From Desulfovibrio sp. (lineage in GTDB: Bacteria > Desulfobacterota > Desulfovibrionia > Desulfovibrionales > Desulfovibrionaceae), in assembly GCA_017454325.1 (NCBI GenBank), contig JAFTDG010000078.1, forward strand, positions 1 through 51,623: a DNA stretch of 51,623 bases, read 5' to 3'. The position numbers and the translations under genes were made by a program. The notes beneath the pieces are model-generated. The model worked only from the letters and a program-made list of their open reading frames with translations. It made no database searches and was not told where the DNA came from. Positions 8,249-17,424 of the stretch are shown piece by piece (position 1 is the stretch's first letter; each line of letters starts with the position of its first letter).

Positions 8249-9475
8249 CTACTCGTAACGCAGGGCTTCAGCCGGCTGCAGGCGTGAAGCTTGGCTGGCC
8301 GGATAGAGAGTTGCCAGAAAACAGAGTGCCATGGCGCTTATACCGACAATGAGCACATCACCGGGAGAGATGCTGATAGGCAGGTGGTCAAGGGTATAGA
8401 CATTTTCCGGCAGTTTTATGAACTGGTAGCGCTTGAGCAGCCAGCCCAGACTAAGCCCGAAGGCATAGCCCAGCAGTGTACCGATGAGGCCGATGATACT
8501 GCCCTGAAGCATAAAGATACGTCGTATCATGCCGCCAGTAGCACCCATGGACATCATGATGGCAATATCGCGTGTTTTTTCCATAACAAGCATAACAAGC
8601 GTTGCTACAATGGAAAAGGAACCGATGAGTACCACCATGGCCAGCAGAATGAACATGCCGATTTTTTCCAGTTTAAGTGCGGCAAAAAGGTTGGCATTCA
8701 TTTCCATCCAGGAGCGCACATAGAATGGTGACCCCAGGGCGTTTGCCACATCAAGAGATATCTGGTCTGCCTTGAAGAGGTCGGCCACGGTCAGCTCTAT
8801 ACCGGAAATATAGTGATCCGGCAGGCCCAGCACGTCACGGGCAGCGGTCAGTGTGACAAAGGCAAGTGAGGAATCATATTCAAACATACCGGTTTTGAAC
8901 ATACCGGCAACTTCAAAGGGGCGAATACGCGGCGCATAGCCTGATGCAGTCTTTTGACCAGAGGGAGAGAGCAGGTTTACCCGGCTGCCCAAACCCAGGC
9001 CCAGACGTTTGGCAAGTTCTTCTCCAATAATAATGCCTGGTGTACCCTCGCGCACCAAACCCTGAACAGAACCAGTGCGAATCTGTTTTAGCATGGAGAG
9101 CACATCTGCTGCATCGTGAGGGTCTATACCGCGCAGCACAACTCCCTTGACGCCCCCACCCCCAGAAAGCATGACCTCAGTGTAGATGAAGGGAGTTGCC
9201 CCGGTGACACCAGGCACGACACGTGCCTGGCGCAACACATCTGTGTGCGTTTCAAAAGCCGACGGCACATGCGACATGACAATGGCATGAGCATTGGCCC
9301 CGAGAATTTTATCACGCATATCGGTAGTGAGTCCATTATAGACACCGAGCACCACTACCAAAGCACCCACGCCTAGGGCTACGCCCAGAATGGACATGAT
9401 GGAGATAATATAAATAAAGGTCTGCTTGCGCCGGGAAAAGAGATAACGCAAGGCCACGAAAAGTTCGAAGCGCAT
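8249..9475 (-). CDS. Lipoprotein-releasing permease LolC/LolE family
   Basis: Inner membrane partner of LolD. The protein has 408 aa with the family layout: one N-terminal membrane helix (about 18-45), a large periplasmic MacB-like domain, and three C-terminal helices (about 270-400). The C-terminus ends LYPASQASRLQPAEALRYE, typical of LolC/E. Only one permease gene is present, so a homodimer is likely, as in bacteria with a single LolF-type protein. Ninety-odd bases separate it from lysS with no clear terminator, so the genes are probably cotranscribed. Confidence 0.93.
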   Translation of the reverse strand: MRFELFVALRYLFSRRKQTFIYIISIMSILGVALGVGALVVVLGVYNGLTTDMRDKILGANAHAIVMSHVPSAFETHTDVLRQARVVPGVTGATPFIYTEVMLSGGGGVKGVVLRGIDPHDAADVLSMLKQIRTGSVQGLVREGTPGIIIGEELAKRLGLGLGSRVNLLSPSGQKTASGYAPRIRPFEVAGMFKTGMFEYDSSLAFVTLTAARDVLGLPDHYISGIELTVADLFKADQISLDVANALGSPFYVRSWMEMNANLFAALKLEKIGMFILLAMVVLIGSFSIVATLVMLVMEKTRDIAIMMSMGATGGMIRRIFMLQGSIIGLIGTLLGYAFGLSLGWLLKRYQFIKLPENVYTLDHLPISISPGDVLIVGISAMALCFLATLYPASQASRLQPAEALRYE

Positions 9476-9569
9476 GCGGCATATTGGCTCAACTTGTCTC
9501 GATATTCAAGACTATTTTTAAACTTTTTCCTAATATGCCCTTGGGCCGCAGCAGTGCAAAGGAACTGGT

Positions 9570-11156
9570 TTACAGTTCGGGCCGCAAGAGCGGGAAAAGA
9601 ATTACCTCGCGGATTGAGGGGGAGTCTGTAAGCAGCATGACGAGTCTATCTATGCCTACACCTTGACCTGCAGCTGGTGGCATACCGTATTCCAGAGCCC
9701 GCAGATAGTCTTGATCCATCTCGTGAGCTTCGTCATCACCGGCCTGGCGTTCACGCACCTGCTCTTCAAAGCGCATGCGCTGGTCCACAGGGTCATTGAG
9801 TTCCGAGAAAGCATTGGACAGCTCACGACCCGTCATGAACAGTTCGAACCGGTCGGTAAGTTCCGGAAACTGGTCATTACGACGCGAGAGGGGCGAAATT
9901 TCCGTGGGATAGTGATAGATGAAGTGCGGCTGTATGAGCTTGGCCTCAACATCAAGGTCGAAGAGCTTTGCCTGAAGCTTTTGCAGGCTCTCACTGTCTG
10001 CCGCCTTTTCGCCGCGGCCGCGTATATATGCCTTGACCTTGGCATAGTCGTTGTAAAAAGCCGGTTCGTGCCCGCCAATCTGTGTGAGAGCGTCGTAAAA
10101 GCTTAGACGCTTCCAGTGCCCTGGAGTGAGGTCGATCATGTCACCTTGATAGGGCACAACAGTAGATCCGCAGACCGTCATTGCCAGATGGGCGAAGAGC
10201 TGTTCCGTAAAGTTCATAAGATCTTCAAAGGTTGCATACGCCCAGTAGAATTCGCACATGGTGAATTCCGGGTTGTGACGCGTATCAATACCTTCATTGC
10301 GGAAGCTGCGATTGAGCTCGAAAACTTTTTCAAATCCTCCCACCAGCAGGCGCTTGAGATAGAGTTCTGGTGCGATGCGCAGATAGAGAGGCAGATCGAG
10401 TGCGTTGTGATGCGTCTTGAAGGGTTTTGCCGCAGCACCGCCCGCCAAGGGTTGCATCATGGGGGTCTCTACCTCCATGAAACCGTGGTTTTCCATAAAA
10501 CGGCGGAATTCGCGTACAATGAGACTGCGCTTGAAGAATATTTCGCGGGCACGCGGCGTGACAATTAGATCCACATAGCGCTGGCGATAGCGCGTCTCCA
10601 TATCCGTAAGACCATGATATTTTTCTGGCAGGGGGCGCATGGAGCGCGTTATGAGCTTGACAGTACGGCAGGCAATGGTCAATTCGTTGGTCTTGGTGCG
10701 GAACAGATGGCCGGAAACGCCTACAATGTCGCCCACATCCAGCTTTTTAACCATGGCGTAGTTGGCGTCTTCCATGTGCTCGCGTGAGGCATAGCACTGT
10801 ATGCGGCCTGTGTGATCCATAATATGAAAAAAGGCCACCTTACCAAAGGAACGCAAAGAGATGATACGTCCAGCGATAGCAAAGACATCCTCCTGCCTGT
10901 CCAGTGCCTCGCCTTCAAGCTCACCAAACTGATCCAACACCCAAGAGATATCGTGCTGTTTTCGAAAATCGTTGGGGAAAAGGGGTACACCCGCATCTAG
11001 CAGATCGCAGGATTTGACAACGCGGTTCTTGATGACATCGTTCAGGCCTTCACGTACGGCGAAACTTTCGAGCATGGGCATAAAGTACGCTGCATGGGGC
11101 GACTTGGTGCCTAGCTTGACAACTGGCCTGGTATTTTTCTTATTCCGATTTTCCAC
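9570..11156 (-). CDS. lysS: Lysyl-tRNA synthetase, class II
   Basis: Charges tRNA-Lys. An N-terminal OB-fold anticodon-binding domain is followed by the class II core, with motif 2 FRNEGIDTRHNPEF and motif 3 GQGVGIDRLVMLL. I chose the GTG at 11156 because AGGAGTG lies eight bases upstream, giving 528 aa. The conserved family start corresponds to the methionine at 11075 (501 aa, MLESFAVREGLND), which lacks a ribosome site. The true start may be either. It is the first gene of the lol-bamA operon. Confidence 0.93.
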   Translation of the reverse strand: MENRNKKNTRPVVKLGTKSPHAAYFMPMLESFAVREGLNDVIKNRVVKSCDLLDAGVPLFPNDFRKQHDISWVLDQFGELEGEALDRQEDVFAIAGRIISLRSFGKVAFFHIMDHTGRIQCYASREHMEDANYAMVKKLDVGDIVGVSGHLFRTKTNELTIACRTVKLITRSMRPLPEKYHGLTDMETRYRQRYVDLIVTPRAREIFFKRSLIVREFRRFMENHGFMEVETPMMQPLAGGAAAKPFKTHHNALDLPLYLRIAPELYLKRLLVGGFEKVFELNRSFRNEGIDTRHNPEFTMCEFYWAYATFEDLMNFTEQLFAHLAMTVCGSTVVPYQGDMIDLTPGHWKRLSFYDALTQIGGHEPAFYNDYAKVKAYIRGRGEKAADSESLQKLQAKLFDLDVEAKLIQPHFIYHYPTEISPLSRRNDQFPELTDRFELFMTGRELSNAFSELNDPVDQRMRFEEQVRERQAGDDEAHEMDQDYLRALEYGMPPAAGQGVGIDRLVMLLTDSPSIREVILFPLLRPEL

Positions 11157-11197
11157 GTTATGCACTCCTGGGGCTCCCTGAATCGATAGAAGTTTAA

Positions 11198-11226
11198 TCA
11201 CTATGCTATAGGCGCACGGGCGTCAA
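11198..11226 (-). promoter_or_regulatory. Possible promoter for lysS
   Basis: Minus strand: -35 TTGACG (11221-11226), 17-base spacer, weak -10 TAGTGA (11198-11203), about 40 bases before the GTG start. The -10 is poor. Confidence 0.3.
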
Positions 11227-11279
11227 GCAGCGCAACAGTGCATCGGCGTGCTTTCTCAAGGCAATGTAATATGTACCTC

Positions 11280-11308
11280 TTAACATTTTCCTTCACTATG
11301 GATATATT
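11280..11308 (+). promoter_or_regulatory. Sigma-70 promoter for the ACT-UPF0210 pair
   Basis: -35 TTAACA (11280-11285), 17-base spacer, -10 TATATT (11303-11308). Each hexamer matches consensus at five of six positions. The predicted start near 11315 leaves about 45 bases of leader. Confidence 0.55.
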
Positions 11309-11360
11309 GCCAAAGCCAAACAACACTACCCGGTACTTCAGGGTCAGCAAGGATATCATC

Positions 11361-11921
11361 ATGCAAAAATATACAGCCTCCTTTCTGGGGCGCGATTGTC
11401 CCGGCGTGGTGGCCACTATTGGTCATATTCTTGAGGATAGTGGTTGCAATATTCAAGAAGTGACCCAGACTATACTTTCTGGCGAATTTGCTGCTATTTT
11501 TGTGGTGGCTGCCCCTGCAGCGGATGCGGAAAGTCTGCGTACTAAACTTAGTGCGGGGCTGGCCCAGGCCAAGGTGGACCTTTCCGTTCTTGTGCGACCT
11601 GCTATTCAGGGACAATGGGGGGAAAATCTGCACTGTGAACCCTTTGTAGTCACTGCCGATGGACCGGATAAGCCAGGACTTATTGCTGCCATGAGCCGTG
11701 TTTTTGCAAGACACGGAGTAAACATAGAGAGTCTCAAGGCCATTTTGGGCGAGGGTGGAGCCAATCATGCGCTCTTTGTATTTGAAGTAATGGTGCCTGA
11801 TCGTGTTGATTTAGGGCGTCTGCGGCGAGAGCTTGCATGCGAGGGCCAAACCCATGAATTGCGGGTGAGTGTGCAGCATCGGGATATTTTTGAGGCGGTC
11901 CACAGGGTCAATTCATTTTAG
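11361..11921 (+). CDS. Double ACT-domain protein (GcvR-like)
   Basis: Probable amino-acid-sensing regulator of 186 aa. Two ACT domains lie in tandem: residues about 1-80 (KYTASFLGRDCPGVVATIGH) and 95-180 (VTADGPDKPGLIAAMSR). I chose the ATG at 11361 because AAGGAT precedes it and the ACT fold starts there; the longer open frame upstream is the leader. It lies 12 bases before a UPF0210 gene. The pairing of ACT proteins with UPF0210 is widespread in bacteria, but the ligand and target are not evident here. Confidence 0.85.
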   Translation: MQKYTASFLGRDCPGVVATIGHILEDSGCNIQEVTQTILSGEFAAIFVVAAPAADAESLRTKLSAGLAQAKVDLSVLVRPAIQGQWGENLHCEPFVVTADGPDKPGLIAAMSRVFARHGVNIESLKAILGEGGANHALFVFEVMVPDRVDLGRLRRELACEGQTHELRVSVQHRDIFEAVHRVNSF

Positions 11922-11933
11922 TGGGGTATCCTC

Positions 11934-13319
11934 ATGCTATCAGAACGCGAAGTCATCAGCACGCTGAATATGCTCCGCAACGAGCATTTGGACGTGCGTA
12001 CCGTCACTCTGGGGGTCAGCCTTTTTGACTGTGTGAGTCACGACCTCGATCTGTTTACGGCCAATGTGAAAGCCAAACTTAAACGCTATGCCTCGCAGCT
12101 GGTGGCTGTGTGCAATGAAGTGGGCGATAAGTATGGCATACCCGTAGTCAACAAACGTATCAGTGTCAGCCCTGTGGCTGTTGTGGGCGCACCTTTCGGA
12201 CCGGATGGCATGGTGACCATATGCCGGGCCTTGGATGAGGCTGCCAAGGAGGCCGGAGTTGATTTTCTGGGAGGCTTTTCCGCTCTTGTGGAGAAAGGCT
12301 TTGCCAACGGTGACCGTGCTCTCATAGAGTCTTTACCCCAGGCTCTGGCCGAGACAGACCGCATCTGCTCTTCCATCAATGTGGCATCTTCCCGCAGTGG
12401 CATTAACATGGATGCCGTGTCACTCATGGGCGGGCAGATACTCAAGGTGGCCCAGGCAACAGCAGACCGTGGTGGCATAGGCTGTGCTAAGCTAGTGGTT
12501 TTTGCTAATATTCCGCAAGATGTGCCCTTTATGGCCGGAGCCTATCTTGGCGTGGGTGAGCCGGATGTCGTCATCAATGTGGGGGTTTCCGGCCCGGGAG
12601 TGGTCAAAAAAGCTCTGGATCGCGCCCGCGAGGCTGGCGTCAATGCTGACGGTGCGCGTATGACATTGTTAGACATGGCCGAGGTAATCAAACGTACGGC
12701 CTACAAAGTCACGCGTGTGGGCGAGATGATCGGTTCCGAGGTTGCTGCCCGTCTGGGGATTCCCTTTGGTGTGTGCGACCTGTCATTGGCTCCCACGCCC
12801 GCCGTGGGTGATTCTGTGGGCGAAATATTTCAGACGCTGGGGCTTTCAGGCATTGGTGCACCCGGTAGTACGGCTGTTCTAGCCATGCTTAATGATGCTG
12901 TGAAAAAGGGGGGGGCCTTCGCATCTTCTTCTGTAGGTGGACTTTCCGGCGCATTTATTCCCGTGTCGGAAGATTCAAGCATAGAAGCTGCAGCTACTGC
13001 CGGGCTGCTGAGCCTGGAAAAGCTGGAGGCCCTTACCAGCGTGTGTTCTGTGGGGCTGGATATGATCGCCATACCAGGTGATACGCCTGCCACGACTATC
13101 GCCGGCATTATAGCTGACGAAATGGCCATTGGCATGATCAACCACAAAACTACGGCCGTGCGCCTCATTCCCGCGCCCGGCAAGATAGTGGGAGACGAGG
13201 TCTCTTTTGGCGGGCTGCTTGGCAAGGCAGCCGTTATTTCAGTGCCCAAGGGAGATTCATCGGATTTCATCGACCTTGGCGGACGCATTCCTGCGCCTAT
13301 TCACAGCCTGAAAAATTGA
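11934..13319 (+). CDS. UPF0210 (PFL) family protein
   Basis: Conserved protein of 461 aa beginning MLSEREVISTLNMLRNEHLD, the family's typical N-terminus. It has glycine-rich stretches and no membrane segments, so it is probably cytosolic. The family is related in fold to glycyl-radical-like proteins, but no reaction is established. It sits directly behind the ACT gene, which suggests that an amino acid or related metabolite regulates it. Confidence 0.9.
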   Translation: MLSEREVISTLNMLRNEHLDVRTVTLGVSLFDCVSHDLDLFTANVKAKLKRYASQLVAVCNEVGDKYGIPVVNKRISVSPVAVVGAPFGPDGMVTICRALDEAAKEAGVDFLGGFSALVEKGFANGDRALIESLPQALAETDRICSSINVASSRSGINMDAVSLMGGQILKVAQATADRGGIGCAKLVVFANIPQDVPFMAGAYLGVGEPDVVINVGVSGPGVVKKALDRAREAGVNADGARMTLLDMAEVIKRTAYKVTRVGEMIGSEVAARLGIPFGVCDLSLAPTPAVGDSVGEIFQTLGLSGIGAPGSTAVLAMLNDAVKKGGAFASSSVGGLSGAFIPVSEDSSIEAAATAGLLSLEKLEALTSVCSVGLDMIAIPGDTPATTIAGIIADEMAIGMINHKTTAVRLIPAPGKIVGDEVSFGGLLGKAAVISVPKGDSSDFIDLGGRIPAPIHSLKN

Positions 13320-13435
13320 TAGGCACTATGACATGTGGTATGAGTAAAATGAAGGTTTTTTCTGAACAGAAACAGCCGGTTTTGTGCTTGAAATCAGGGC
13401 AATGACACTGTAGGAAGTACTGTAAAGGGCGTATC

Positions 13436-14866
13436 GTGAAACACAAAAGCATAAAAATTCGTATCCTACAGTTGACGGTGATGCTCATTATTGTGGGCTT
13501 TCTTGTCATTACGCTTTTTTCGGTTCGCTCCCTCAATACGCTCATATCCAGCAATGCTCAATCGTTGACGAGCCTTCTGTCTTCCAGCATTTATGACGCT
13601 GTGCGCAATGTCATAAGCAAGCCTTCCATTGTTGGGCGTACCATATCCTATGACAGCTTTTTGAAAAGCATTCTCAATGTGGACGAGCAGTATCCAGAAG
13701 ACTATATGTCTGAGCGATTGGGGGCATATCTTTCTGAAATCCGTAGCGGCATTGATTACAGTACGGCCTTTATTATCTCCAGTAAAACACGGCGATTTTA
13801 TGGTATAGACGGTACTATACGCATGCTCAATTCTCTGAACCGCGAAGAGAACGAGCGCTATGAGCAGTTTATCTCCAGTGGCAAATCCCGCATGTCGGCC
13901 GTGTTGATGGATTCGCTTTATACAAGGCAGAATACCTTCTTCAGTTTCAGCCGTATTAAGGATAGTGATGGCAAGGTCTTGGGCGTTGTGGGTGTTGGGG
14001 TGCCGCTTGATACCATTTTGCACATCATTCGTGATTTTGAACAACAGTATAATGTAAAGATTTTTCTTGTGGACTGGGACGAACAGGTCATGCTGTCCAC
14101 CAGAAGCGGACAACAGCATTTGGGACCGCTGCCAGCCTCGTACCGGCAAAACAGGGAATTCAATTATGTTCAGGATGAACATGGTGGGTACCTGATTACG
14201 CGTTATCTGGACGAGATAGGCTGGTTTCTCGTTATAAAGGGTGAGACAACGGATGGGGAAAAGTCATTTTCTGGCGTCATGATTGTGAATGTTTTGGCCA
14301 TTATTGCCGTGTTTGGTCTGCTTCTGGCTGCCACGCAGTTTCTGGTGGGGTCGGGGCTCGCGCATTTTGAACGAAGAGCTGCTACGGACGGGCTTACTGG
14401 TATTGCTAATCGGGCAGGTTTTGAAACCATGCTGGAGCAGGTATTTTCCAACAGTACCGAGGGAGGTACGCTGTTCTTGCTGGATCTGGATCATTTCAAG
14501 GAAGTAAATGATAATTTGGGACATCCAACAGGTGATGCTCTGCTCAAGAGCACAGCGAGCACGCTGAAAAATATTTTTCGCGAGTCAGATATTGTTGCCC
14601 GACTGGGTGGGGATGAATTTGTGGTCTATGCCCCCAGTTTGAATCAGAGAGAGATTATTGCCGATAAGGCACGTACCATCCTGAAGGCCATTAAAACCAG
14701 TTACCAGCTTGCAGATGGCAGCATGCTGACAGTGACCGTGAGCGTGGGTATTGCCCTGTATCCGCTTAACGGTGACGATTATAAGACGCTCTATAAGAAT
14801 GCAGACACTGCCCTGTATGCTACCAAGGAGCGTGGTCGTAACGATTTTACTATCTACACCGGCTGA
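13436..14866 (+). CDS. Membrane-bound diguanylate cyclase
   Basis: Makes the second messenger cyclic di-GMP. The protein has 476 aa: a membrane helix at about 11-30, a periplasmic sensor of about 245 residues (Cache-like in layout), a second helix at about 280-300, then a GGDEF domain. The active site GGDEF is at 391-395. The inhibitory I-site RESD at 382-385 is intact five residues before it, so the enzyme should be active and product-inhibited. The start is GTG 13436, with AAAGGG seven bases upstream. The sensed ligand is unknown. Confidence 0.92.
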   Translation: MKHKSIKIRILQLTVMLIIVGFLVITLFSVRSLNTLISSNAQSLTSLLSSSIYDAVRNVISKPSIVGRTISYDSFLKSILNVDEQYPEDYMSERLGAYLSEIRSGIDYSTAFIISSKTRRFYGIDGTIRMLNSLNREENERYEQFISSGKSRMSAVLMDSLYTRQNTFFSFSRIKDSDGKVLGVVGVGVPLDTILHIIRDFEQQYNVKIFLVDWDEQVMLSTRSGQQHLGPLPASYRQNREFNYVQDEHGGYLITRYLDEIGWFLVIKGETTDGEKSFSGVMIVNVLAIIAVFGLLLAATQFLVGSGLAHFERRAATDGLTGIANRAGFETMLEQVFSNSTEGGTLFLLDLDHFKEVNDNLGHPTGDALLKSTASTLKNIFRESDIVARLGGDEFVVYAPSLNQREIIADKARTILKAIKTSYQLADGSMLTVTVSVGIALYPLNGDDYKTLYKNADTALYATKERGRNDFTIYTG

Positions 14867-14919
14867 TCCCCGCCTTTCGCTGCGAGCAGGTGCTCATGCC
14901 TATGTGCGCTTGTCGAGCA

Positions 14920-15795
14920 TCATCTATCGCCATGCGAGCGTGCCATTGTCACCATGCCTATGCCGCCCAGAATGCCAATGGAACATAGGATGAGGTGGAA
15001 GGAAATGGCCTCATTGAGAAAGATTACCCCTAGGATCGCGGTGATTACTGGTACGCTGAGCTGTATAATTGAACCGCAGACGAGGGACATGCGTGCCACC
15101 ACAAGATACCAGATGATATAACCACATCCTGTGGCAAGAGTGCCTGCAAGACAGGCATGCAGTAGGGCAAGCGGGTGTGCAGCTGCATGTATTGCCGCAA
15201 TACCGCCTGTCATGATGAGCATAGGGACGCAACGGAAGAAATTGCCGGCAGTGGCCAGTACGGCATCCTGTACCTTGCGTCCCAGAATGCTGTACACTCC
15301 CCAGGCAATGCCCACGCCAACTTCAAGTAGGGTGGCATCCAGAGGGGGCCTTGTGTCCACTTTTGGTAGGGTGAGGGCCATGAGTCCAACCATGACAATA
15401 GCAAGCCCAATGGTCTGACCTGGGGTGAGTCTGGTGCCATGGGCAATGCCCCAACCCAGCATGGTGCACTGTACTGTGGCGTTGATGATCAGTGTGCCTG
15501 CCGCTGCGGGCATGCTCACATAGGCCAGAGAAAAAAACAGCATGTAGGCAAAGAGAGCCAAGGCTGAAGGCCATGAAGCCTGCCTCCATGCCTGGCGCCA
15601 CCATGCTATATGGTTATGCTGCCCCGTTCTTGTGTGCCGCCAGCTGATGACGCACAGCACAAGGGAGGCAGAGAGCCCACGAATGAAGGTATACTCCAGA
15701 GGGTCCATACCATATTGGGCAATGGCCATGCGGCAAAAAATGGAGTTGCTGGCAAACAAGGTCATGCACAGAAAGGCCAGAAGAAGAATTTGCAT
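14920..15795 (-). CDS. EamA/DMT family transporter
   Basis: Inner membrane protein of 291 aa with ten predicted helices arranged as two EamA repeats, typical of drug/metabolite transporters that export amino acids or other small metabolites. The N-terminus MQILLLAFLCMTLFASNSIF and the C-terminal repeat around AILGVIFLNEAISFHL fit the family. GAGGA five bases before the ATG supports the start. It converges with the diguanylate cyclase across 53 bases. The substrate cannot be told. Confidence 0.88.
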   Translation of the reverse strand: MQILLLAFLCMTLFASNSIFCRMAIAQYGMDPLEYTFIRGLSASLVLCVISWRHTRTGQHNHIAWWRQAWRQASWPSALALFAYMLFFSLAYVSMPAAAGTLIINATVQCTMLGWGIAHGTRLTPGQTIGLAIVMVGLMALTLPKVDTRPPLDATLLEVGVGIAWGVYSILGRKVQDAVLATAGNFFRCVPMLIMTGGIAAIHAAAHPLALLHACLAGTLATGCGYIIWYLVVARMSLVCGSIIQLSVPVITAILGVIFLNEAISFHLILCSIGILGGIGMVTMARSHGDR

Positions 15796-15925
15796 GCTGT
15801 CCTCGGTTCAGGGTGAGCCGGTTCCCGCTTTTCTGTTGGCGTAGCATCTGTTCTGCTGCGTTGGTGCCTACGTCATCCTTGTCCGCATGGGACGTATTGT
15901 CAACGGGAAGAATAGTAAAAGCATA

Positions 15926-15941
15926 TGGCACATAATGTGCA
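15926..15941 (+). promoter_or_regulatory. Sigma-54 promoter candidate (TGGCAC...TGCA)
   Basis: TGGCAC at 15926-15931 and TGC at 15938-15940 place the invariant GG and GC at the required 10-base spacing. The sequence also forms a near-perfect palindrome, GCACAT-A-ATGTGC (15928-15940). The predicted start near 15952 leaves a short leader carrying a strong AAGGAGG before the ATG at 15975. Confidence 0.6.
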
Positions 15942-15974
15942 AAGAGAGGAGGTGAATATACAAGGAGGCAGAAT

Positions 15975-16883
15975 ATGCCTATTGAGACCGATCTTACACT
16001 CCAGTCTATTGACCAGGCAACGAAAAGCACGGTGACAGCCAGCACAAAAGACACTGCCAGCGGCTTTGGTGATATTTTGGCGTCCACCTTGGAAACGGGG
16101 CAGTCAGCAACTGTCACAGCAGAAACCGAACCGGCAGCAAACATTGCAAATCAGGCATCTGCCACGACGGAAAAGCCCTGTATTGCACAATTTATGGTAA
16201 TGACGGGGTGTGATTTCAAGACGGCGTCAGCTGCACTCTATCAGTATGAGAACTGGCAGGACTACCTGAAGTCAGATACGGAAATTCCTGATCTTTCCGC
16301 AGCCCAGCGGCAACTGCAGGCAGAACGGCAGTCCGGGGTGCGATCTATGGTCGGGGGCACATATGGTGCCCGCGATGATTTTGCCAAGCCAGAACCCTTT
16401 GTACCAGACGTGCCCGGCAAAGTGCTACCCGTGTTTGACGAGGAAAGTGGCAAGGCCACAGGTATAGGTTTTGTCAGTGCCGAAGGTGAGCAGAAGACCA
16501 CAGCAAGCCTGACAGACGAAGAAACAATTTACGCTCATACCGACGGTTTCCACATCGGCCGTGCGGCACTGGACAACTTCGCCGTCATGGCGACGGGCCA
16601 GGAAGGTGCCAAGTTTGCTGATCTCGATCTTCAGTCACTTGCCAGCAATTTCCCCACCATGGCCGAGTGGACGGCCCGGAACGGTGAAAATTCCACCTGG
16701 AACAGTTATGCCCTCATTGATTATGAACCTGCGAATGCATCACTTACCACAAGCAGCGCAGGCAAGAGCGCTGAGATCAGTTCAGATTTCAGCAATATGG
16801 TTTCGACCACGCCCGCTTTTGGAGAATACAGTTCCCTTTATGCGTCTGCTCAATTGAATTCGTTGCTGTTTGCAGATTTGTAA
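15975..16883 (+). CDS. Unrecognised 302-aa protein behind a sigma-54-type promoter
   Basis: No family recognised. The protein is hydrophilic with no signal peptide or membrane segment. The first 60 residues are rich in Ser, Thr and Ala (low complexity). The middle contains a small helical block (CIAQFMVMTGCDFKTASAAL and following residues) whose pattern recalls UBA-like helices. The C-terminal half is acidic. AAGGAGG six bases before the ATG makes the start firm. It stands alone between an oppositely oriented transporter and an oppositely oriented small gene, with a hairpin after its stop. A role in motility or surface functions is possible given the promoter, but unproven. Confidence 0.8.
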   Translation: MPIETDLTLQSIDQATKSTVTASTKDTASGFGDILASTLETGQSATVTAETEPAANIANQASATTEKPCIAQFMVMTGCDFKTASAALYQYENWQDYLKSDTEIPDLSAAQRQLQAERQSGVRSMVGGTYGARDDFAKPEPFVPDVPGKVLPVFDEESGKATGIGFVSAEGEQKTTASLTDEETIYAHTDGFHIGRAALDNFAVMATGQEGAKFADLDLQSLASNFPTMAEWTARNGENSTWNSYALIDYEPANASLTTSSAGKSAEISSDFSNMVSTTPAFGEYSSLYASAQLNSLLFADL

Positions 16884-16920
16884 TGACTGAACAAGGCCGT
16901 TCTGGCGATATTGAAAAATG

Positions 16921-16949
16921 CGCCCGTGCTTCCCTCCCCGGCACGGGCG
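16921..16949 (+). terminator. Hairpin after the 302-aa gene
   Basis: CGCCCGTGC pairs perfectly with GCACGGGCG across an 11-base loop, 38 bases after the stop. There is no T run, so it is a possible terminator or 3'-end stabiliser. Confidence 0.5.
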
Positions 16950-16974
16950 TGCTTGTATGAAGAGATCCTCATAC

Positions 16975-17005
16975 AAAAAAAGGCAGCATGGCATGCGCTC
17001 TGCCT
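16975..17005 (-). terminator. Terminator of the 82-aa minus-strand gene
   Basis: On the minus strand AGGCAG pairs with CTGCCT across a 13-base loop and is followed directly by a run of seven T. It lies about 80 bases after the stop at 17085. Confidence 0.6.
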
Positions 17006-17084
17006 GTCGAAAATTCGATAGGCCCCCCAGGTAAACTTTTACCTGCCCTTGAATTGGGGTACACTATTTTTTATGAACATATTA

Positions 17085-17333
17085 CTAGCTTGAATAATTC
17101 GCCAAAGCTCCCTTGGCAATTTCCGGCATATCCGGCTTACTGATGGTGAAATGCGCTGGGTCGGGACCAAAAGCATAGTTGGCGTTGTGTGCGCCAACTG
17201 TAGTGGGGATAAGCTGATCAGACGTATTGAGTTGCATGCCGCGGGCTGCCTTGTTTGCAATATCCATCATGGCAAGGTCTGTTCCGGTAACGGCTGGTGC
17301 GGACAGACCCATCTGTGTCACACTTGTGGCCAT
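17085..17333 (-). CDS. Unrecognised small protein (82 aa)
   Basis: No family recognised. The protein starts MATSVTQMGLSAPAVTGTDL, is mildly hydrophobic and Ala-rich at the N-terminus, and has a proline-rich C-terminal third. It is considered real because a strong AGGAGG sits nine bases before the ATG, a terminator follows, and codon use matches neighbours. It is divergent from the DUF169 gene. There is no signal peptide. Confidence 0.7.
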   Translation of the reverse strand: MATSVTQMGLSAPAVTGTDLAMMDIANKAARGMQLNTSDQLIPTTVGAHNANYAFGPDPAHFTISKPDMPEIAKGALANYSS

Positions 17334-17411
17334 GGTATTTTCCTCCTGTTGTTTTTTTACGGCGTATCATGAAAAAACTTTAGGTATTCCAGCATTGATA
17401 TTTGCTGCGTA

Positions 17412-17424
17412 CAATATCATATTG
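17412..17424. promoter_or_regulatory. Perfect palindrome in a divergent intergenic region
   Basis: CAATAT-C-ATATTG, centred at 17418, lies between the divergent 82-aa gene and the DUF169 gene, 42 bases before the latter. A possible -35 TTGATA (17395-17400) lies just before it, so it could act as an operator. Confidence 0.35.

Noticed and set aside
11238..11360. Upstream extension of the ACT gene
   Set aside because: It runs through the predicted promoter, has no ribosome site and lies outside the ACT fold.
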